Shown here: positions 14,847 through 18,387 of the stretch, one piece after another | How the letters are laid out: each line of letters opens with the position of its first letter | Position numbering within the stretch: position 1 is the stretch's first letter | Origin: an uncultured Prevotellaceae bacterium | GTDB lineage: Bacteria; Bacteroidota; Bacteroidia; Bacteroidales; Bacteroidaceae | NCBI GenBank assembly: GCA_946624335.1 | Contig: CAMOSA010000024.1 | Location: 1-18,387, forward strand | Direction of reading: 5' to 3' | Length of the DNA: 18,387 nucleotides | Notes under the pieces: generated by a model | What the model was told of the DNA's origin: nothing | The model's input: only the letters and a program-made list of their open reading frames with translations | Database searches by the model: none | Position numbers and translations under genes: made by a program

Positions 14847-16826
14847 TCACAGCGCCTTGAGGACGCTGATCCAGTGGTCACCGAGAGCCGACTTGCGGTC
14901 GATGTGTTCGAGGGTGGCGGTGACGAAGGGGTTGCTCTCGAAGTCGCCACGCACTTGCTCGAAGTCGCGCTCCACGGTGGTCTGACTGGCGCCGTCGAAG
15001 CCGAAGCCGGTGTGTGCCGAGAGCGAGAACTCCTTCTTGGCGTCGGCGTAGAGCATACGGTCGAGCGAGACGACGCTCTCCTTCCACTGCTCGATGATAC
15101 GGATGAGGTCGTCGATGGTGACGCGGTCGGGATAGAGGCCGTAGTACTCGAGCATTTTATCGTAAGCCCAGGTCCACTCGTAGCGATAGTAGTTGTCGTT
15201 CATACGCCGGAGTGCGGCATCGAACTCTGTGGTGCTCTGTATCTTGCCCGACTCGACATCGTCGAGCAGCGCGTTGACCAGCTCCTTAGGTGCGATAAGT
15301 CCGGCCAAGTCGACCCATGTGCCCCGGCCCTCTGTGCGCCGCGGTTTCAGCGCTTCGAGCAGACTCTCAGCCGACGAGCAGTCGGTGCGCTCGAGGTGTG
15401 AGATCAGCGAGTTGCCCAGGAACTTCTGTATGGCGATGCGGTAGAGCTGCTGTCCGCGGTGGAGCGAGCTGTTGGTGATCTTGGCACTCTGGTAGGCATA
15501 GACATCGCTGGTGGGGCCGCTCAGGCGCTCCAGTTCCTCAAGGACGTGCAGGCCGCGCATCATCTTATCGATGGTGTAAGGCGAGAGCAGGTTGAAGTTG
15601 ATCTGATCCATACGGCCCTCCTTATAGCGCTTGTCACGCTTGGGCCACTTCTGGGCATCACGTACGGTACCCACCGAGCGCAGGTTGACGGCGGGCGCCA
15701 GGTATGTCTCGCCGTTCTTCTCGATGAGGTAGGAGAAGGGCAGGTCGGAGGTGTCGGAGTGGCTGCTGTGGCGACCCATGACGAGCGAGAAGGCGCCGAT
15801 ACGTGCCGGCCAGAGGATATAGGAGTCGCTCGATGTCTTGGCGCCACGCTCCATGGAGCCCTGATGGATGGGGCCGAGCTTGTACATATGGTTGCTCTGG
15901 TTGCTGCCCGAGCCGGCATTCATGAACGAGAAGAGGCCGGCGATGAGCAGCGTCGACTTGTGATGCGTCACCGTGAACGGCCCCGCGAAGATGGCGCAGG
16001 CCTCGCCATTCTCCTCCTGACAGTTGCTGAAGAAGAGCGAGTCGGAGGCCGAATAGCCATGGCCGAGCGAACAGGCCTGGCCGACATAGACGCGGGAGAG
16101 CGTCGTGCAGTCCTCCACCGAGGAACCGTCCTGGACGATGAAGTCATCACAGATGACGCCGTAGCCGATGTGTATCGGAGCCTCCTCGCGGCTGTTGAGC
16201 GTTCCGTTCTTGAGGCGTCCGGCACCTTCGATCTTCGCGTGCGAACCTATATATACATTCTTGATGTAGCCCGTGTCGACGATGGTGACGTGGTCGCCGA
16301 TGGTGCCACGCAGACTGGTGCGCTCGCTGACACGGTTGGCGGCGAAACGCTTGAGGGCGGCTATCAGCTCGGGACGATGACGGTAGAAGGCCTCGAAGTA
16401 TGCCTCATGAGCCGTCAGACGGTCGTGGATGGTCACCTCGCGGCCACCCGTCTCGTTCAGCACAGCCACCTCGACACCGTTGCCGAAGCTCGAGGGACCG
16501 TCGCAGAGGATGATGTCGACGTTCTCGACGAAGCTGTCGTGACCGATGTCGTAGTTGGCGATATAGTTCTTGATGTTCTCGATGCAGCAGTCATCACCGA
16601 TCGTGACGTTATGCAGCGTGGCGTTGAAGATGCCCGTGTGCTTGTGCATCCCCCCGGGCATCTCGAAACTCTTGCGGAAACATCCGAGGCGGATGTCACC
16701 CGTGAAGCGTACGCCGCGCACATATTTCAGACTCGCACCGTCAGCTATCTGGACGCGCGACCAATCGTCGGATGAGCAGCCTTGAGCCTCGAGCTGCGCC
16801 ATCTCATTCTGTGTCAGTTCTCTCAT
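14847..16826 (-). CDS. DUF4954-type left-handed beta-helix protein (659 aa)
   Basis: There is no signal peptide, so the protein is probably cytoplasmic. Residues about 30-390 are rich in short turns typical of hexapeptide-repeat (LbH) folds: VTIGDDCCIENI (74-85), YDIGHDSFVENV (92-103), GTIGDHVTIVDTGYIKNVYIG (174-194), IHIGYGVICDDFIVQDGSSV (218-237) and SRVYVGQACSLGHGYS (244-259). The next part contains FAGPFTVTHHKSTLLIAGLF (280-299) and GRHSSHSDTSDLPFSYLIE (351-369). The C-terminal third (410-659) is helical and charged. This matches my memory of the DUF4954 family of Bacteroidales in length and wording. Sugar-nucleotide transferase-like or acyltransferase-like activity is suggested by the fold only; the real function is unknown. 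The ATG at 16826 fits a -7 box about 55 bp upstream. It is divergent from the methyltransferase-like gene. Confidence 0.88.
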   Translation of the reverse strand: MRELTQNEMAQLEAQGCSSDDWSRVQIADGASLKYVRGVRFTGDIRLGCFRKSFEMPGGMHKHTGIFNATLHNVTIGDDCCIENIKNYIANYDIGHDSFVENVDIILCDGPSSFGNGVEVAVLNETGGREVTIHDRLTAHEAYFEAFYRHRPELIAALKRFAANRVSERTSLRGTIGDHVTIVDTGYIKNVYIGSHAKIEGAGRLKNGTLNSREEAPIHIGYGVICDDFIVQDGSSVEDCTTLSRVYVGQACSLGHGYSASDSLFFSNCQEENGEACAIFAGPFTVTHHKSTLLIAGLFSFMNAGSGSNQSNHMYKLGPIHQGSMERGAKTSSDSYILWPARIGAFSLVMGRHSSHSDTSDLPFSYLIEKNGETYLAPAVNLRSVGTVRDAQKWPKRDKRYKEGRMDQINFNLLSPYTIDKMMRGLHVLEELERLSGPTSDVYAYQSAKITNSSLHRGQQLYRIAIQKFLGNSLISHLERTDCSSAESLLEALKPRRTEGRGTWVDLAGLIAPKELVNALLDDVESGKIQSTTEFDAALRRMNDNYYRYEWTWAYDKMLEYYGLYPDRVTIDDLIRIIEQWKESVVSLDRMLYADAKKEFSLSAHTGFGFDGASQTTVERDFEQVRGDFESNPFVTATLEHIDRKSALGDHWISVLKAL

Positions 16827-16880
16827 AAATTTCTCTTAGTTTGTGTTATTGACCGCCCAGGCACGGGCTTATTTACGGCG

Positions 16881-16888
16881 CAAAAATA
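16881..16888 (-). promoter_or_regulatory. -7 box of the DUF4954-type gene
   Basis: TATTTTTG on the minus strand fits TAnnTTTG, and T-rich sequence lies upstream. The box faces away from the plus-strand -7 box at 16932, so the 144-bp gap holds two divergent promoters. Confidence 0.55.
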
Positions 16889-16931
16889 CACAAAAAAGTG
16901 AGAAAAAGATGGCTCTTCGGGATTTTTTTCA

Positions 16932-16939
16932 TAATTTTG
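16932..16939 (+). promoter_or_regulatory. -7 box of the methyltransferase-like gene
   Basis: TAATTTTG fits TAnnTTTG and predicts a short leader of roughly 25 nt before the ATG at 16971. Confidence 0.55.
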
Positions 16940-16970
16940 TGCGCAATTTACAAACATAAGTCAATTCGTG

Positions 16971-17597
16971 ATGCACTATTCGCCACCCCTCTTCCGTCGC
17001 CCATGGGTATGGATCCGTCGCTTCCGCCACCGCCGCGGCTACGGCGTTCACTCGCCTTTCGCCTACAGCTTCCTACGCGGTGTGGTCTACGAGCGGGGGA
17101 CCTATTACGCCTACGCCGCCCTCGACGGCCTGCATCCGTGGTGGGTGCGCTGGCTGAAGGCCTATCCGCTGCAGTGCTCACGTCTGCTGTTCCGCCTGGC
17201 CAACTACGTCCATCCCCACACCATCGTCCTCCTCGGCGACCGCCCGACGGAACGTGCCTATATGGCTGCCGCCGTGCCCACAGCACGATGGGTCACACCC
17301 GATGGCATGCCGCCCGACGGCACCTCGCCGCACAGCACCTCGTCACCGCTTGAACACTCTGCCCCACCCGACCTGCTCTTCGTGAGCCATGAGCACCTCA
17401 AGCCCTTTCACCTGCCGCCGATGCCACCGGCGTCGATGGTCATCGCCGAGGGCATACACCACGACAGCGACGCGCTGGCCGCCTGGCACCGCCTGCAGCA
17501 CGACCCACAGACCGTCATCACCTTCGACCTCTACGACTACGGCATCATCCTCTTTGGCCCCCGTCTCAACCGCCAGCACTACATCGTCAACTTCTGA
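16971..17597 (+). CDS. Degenerate class I SAM-dependent methyltransferase-like protein (208 aa)
   Basis: The N-terminal signature RRGYGVHSPFAYSF (residues 21-34) and the C-terminal part (MVIAEGIHHDSDALAAW, then ITFDLYDYGIILFGPRLNRQ) match a Bacteroidota family usually annotated as class I SAM-dependent methyltransferase. Here the glycine-rich cofactor loop is not evident: the expected place reads HTIVLLGDRPTERAYMAAAV instead of a GxGxG pattern. The acidic motif position reads DLLFVSHEHL. The protein also seems shorter than family members I remember. Cofactor binding is therefore doubtful. An in-frame GTG at 16968 is possible, but the ATG at 16971 is preferred. The gene's last 12 bases, including the stop, are copied twice in the tandem repeat behind it. 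Confidence 0.7.
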   Translation: MHYSPPLFRRPWVWIRRFRHRRGYGVHSPFAYSFLRGVVYERGTYYAYAALDGLHPWWVRWLKAYPLQCSRLLFRLANYVHPHTIVLLGDRPTERAYMAAAVPTARWVTPDGMPPDGTSPHSTSSPLEHSAPPDLLFVSHEHLKPFHLPPMPPASMVIAEGIHHDSDALAAWHRLQHDPQTVITFDLYDYGIILFGPRLNRQHYIVNF

Positions 17598-17969
17598 GCC
17601 CTGCGGGGAAGTAAACCCCTGCGGGGAAGTAACCCCCTTCGGGGAATTTAAAATTAAAAGAGAAAAATTAAAAATGAATTAAAAAGTAAAAAATGCCTGT
17701 CCTCTGGCTCTCCTCCCCAGTCAACTTCTGACCCCAGCGGGGAAGTAAACCCCTGCGGGGAAGTAAACCCCTGCGGGGAATTAAAAATTAAAAGAGAAAA
17801 ATTAAAAATGAATTAAAAAGTAAAAATTGCCTGTCCTCTGGCTCCCCTCCCCAGTCAACTTCTGACCCCTGCGGGGAAGTAAACCCCTGCGGGGAATTAA
17901 AAATTAAAAGAGAAAAATTAAAAATGAATTAAAAAGTAAAAAATGCCTGTCCTCTGGCTCCCCTCCCTA
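17586..17969. repeat. 134-bp tandem repeat (about 2.9 copies) with nested CCCCTGCGGGG hairpins
   Basis: GTCAACTTCTGA marks the unit starts at 17586, 17720 and 17854, exactly 134 bp apart. Each unit has two or three 18-bp subrepeats with a CCCC-tgc-GGGG (or ttc) triloop hairpin, then an A-rich stretch (AAAAGAGAAAAATTAAAAAT) and TGCCTGTCCTCTGGCTC. The third unit has one subrepeat fewer. The first unit begins inside the methyltransferase-like gene. The hairpins next to AT-rich sequence could also act as its terminator. Confidence 0.93.
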
Positions 17970-17983
17970 ACGGGTGGCTACGA

Positions 17984-18006
17984 GGTAAAGACTGAGTGTC
18001 TTTACC
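17984..18006. other. Perfect 9-bp hairpin GGTAAAGAC/GTCTTTACC
   Basis: The stem closes a TGAGT loop and lies about 300 bp upstream of the adenosyltransferase start. No T-run follows, so it does not look like a terminator. Together with the nested stem at 18022-18076 it could be part of a structured leader. Confidence 0.5.
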
Positions 18007-18021
18007 GAAGTGGCCTTCTCA

Positions 18022-18076
18022 GTGCTCGACGAATGCAAGATAGGTTCACCTAATCGCAGCAGTCGGCGCTAAGCAC
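18022..18076. other. Nested multi-helix stem upstream of the adenosyltransferase
   Basis: From outside inward, GTGCT pairs with AGCAC, CGAC with GTCG, TGC with GCA, and GATAGG with CCTAaTC, around a TTCA loop, with small internal loops between helices. The order is strictly nested over 55 nt. The cobalamin riboswitch boxes I would expect were not found. A folded RNA is an inference. Confidence 0.4.
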
Positions 18077-18106
18077 GTGAGGCAGGGTTGGGGGTGGGTC
18101 TTTTCC

Positions 18107-18140
18107 GCTCGAGCTCTGTTCGCTTCGCCCTGCGAAGAAC
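18107..18140. repeat. 35-nt dispersed hairpin motif, copy 2
   Basis: GCTCGAGCTCTG, then TCGCTTCG, loop, CGAAGAAC. It directly precedes the first heptamer tract; the pair motif plus tract is repeated at 18224-18302. Confidence 0.75.
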
Positions 18141-18141
18141 C

Positions 18142-18222
18142 TTTCAACTCTCAACTCTCAACTTTCAACTTTCAACTCTCAACTTTCAACTCTCAACTCT
18201 CAACTTTCAACTCTCAACTCTC
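18142..18222. repeat. Heptamer tandem repeat tract 1 (about 11 copies)
   Basis: Imperfect array of the 7-bp units TTTCAAC and TCTCAAC in mixed order. One translated frame gives a low-complexity FQLSTLN peptide with no coding value. Confidence 0.95.
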
Positions 18223-18223
18223 C

Positions 18224-18256
18224 GCTCGAGCTCTGCTCGCTTCGCTTGCGAAGAAC
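18224..18256. repeat. 35-nt dispersed hairpin motif, copy 3
   Basis: Near-identical to copy 2, with a CTTCG-cttg-CGAAG stem. It separates the two heptamer tracts. Confidence 0.75.
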
Positions 18257-18302
18257 TCTCAACTTTCAACTCTCAACTCTCAACTCTCAACTTTCAACTC
18301 TC
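18257..18302. repeat. Heptamer tandem repeat tract 2 (about 6.5 copies)
   Basis: Same TTTCAAC/TCTCAAC units as tract 1. The tract ends 3 bp before the ATG of the adenosyltransferase gene, so it occupies the place where the ribosome would bind. Confidence 0.95.
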
Positions 18303-18305
18303 CCC

Positions 18306-18387
18306 ATGTCCTCCCACCTCTACACCCGCACTGGCGACAGCGGCATGACCAGCCTCGTAGGCGGTCAGCGCGTCCCCAAGACCCACC
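18306..18387 (+). CDS. PduO-type cob(I)alamin adenosyltransferase (partial, N-terminus only)
   Basis: The last 82 bases of the window encode 27 residues in an open frame starting at ATG 18306. They include HLYTRTGDSGMTSLVGGQRV, the characteristic N-terminal ATP-binding signature of PduO/MMAB-type ATP:cob(I)alamin adenosyltransferases (family pattern YTkTGDxGtTsLxGGxRVxK). The enzyme transfers the adenosyl group of ATP to reduced cobalamin to make coenzyme B12 in the cytoplasm. The ATG is the only start that fits the family. Immediately upstream there is repeat sequence instead of a recognisable promoter or leader. Confidence 0.88.
   Translation, partial: MSSHLYTRTGDSGMTSLVGGQRVPKTH

Noticed and set aside
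15459..16775. 438-codon plus-strand frame opposite the DUF4954-type gene
   Set aside because: The minus-strand product has a clear beta-helix repeat pattern and a matching promoter; the antisense frame does not.
17970..18305. Cobalamin riboswitch upstream of the adenosyltransferase
   Set aside because: Considered because of the gene function, but the conserved riboswitch boxes could not be found.
18088..18348. 86-codon frame upstream of the adenosyltransferase
   Set aside because: Translation of the heptamer repeat (FQLSTLN units); low complexity and overlapping the real gene start.

Overview
The window looks like chromosomal DNA from a member of the Bacteroidota, most likely a Prevotella-like member of the Bacteroidales. 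Three things point there. Nearly every gene has a Bacteroidetes-type -7 box (TAnnTTTG) upstream and no Shine-Dalgarno sequence. The big secreted proteins start MKK/MKR and end in a G-x-Y-x-x-x-G-x-K-V tail. The DUF4954-type beta-helix protein and the HSPF-motif methyltransferase-like protein belong to families I know mainly from this phylum. This is inferred from sequence features alone.

Layout. Four secreted multidomain proteins lie on the minus strand, each a separate transcription unit: a partial gene running off the left edge (1-1265), paralog A (1840-5475), paralog B (5821-9402) and the more divergent paralog C (11192-14605). A and B are clear duplicates. The similarity covers the coding region, the leader, the terminator hairpin and an upstream segment. 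All three full-length proteins combine discoidin-like (F5/8 type C) modules, alpha-helical FIVAR-like spacers, beta-trefoil-like modules and a short C-terminal sorting-like tail. They look like surface or extracellular glycan-binding proteins without a recognisable enzyme domain. No SusC/SusD pair, regulator or transporter is visible, so a polysaccharide-utilisation role is not shown. Upstream of C, and in its own unit, is a cytoplasmic DUF4954-type left-handed beta-helix protein (14847-16826). It is divergent from a degenerate class I methyltransferase-like gene (16971-17597). The start of a PduO-type cobalamin adenosyltransferase (18306 onward) runs off the right edge.

The spaces between genes are unusually rich in structure. 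1266-1839 holds two adjacent tandem arrays with the same 22-bp period and a terminator. 9403-11191 (about 1.8 kb with no convincing gene) holds a 260-bp MITE-like element with 27-bp inverted ends, candidate 8-bp target duplications and internal hairpins; a second, 218-bp inverted-repeat element; and a 337-bp segment bounded by 36-bp inverted repeats with a duplicated 19-bp palindrome inside. 17598-18305 holds a 134-bp tandem duplication that copied the stop codon of the preceding gene, a nested stem structure, and heptamer repeats that end a few bases before the adenosyltransferase start codon.

The most system-like signal is a shared octamer (TGAGTGTA on the minus strand) 83 to 93 bp upstream of the -7 boxes of the left-edge gene, A and B. 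It suggests these secreted-protein genes may share a regulator. No defence system, CRISPR array, tRNA or rRNA was found.
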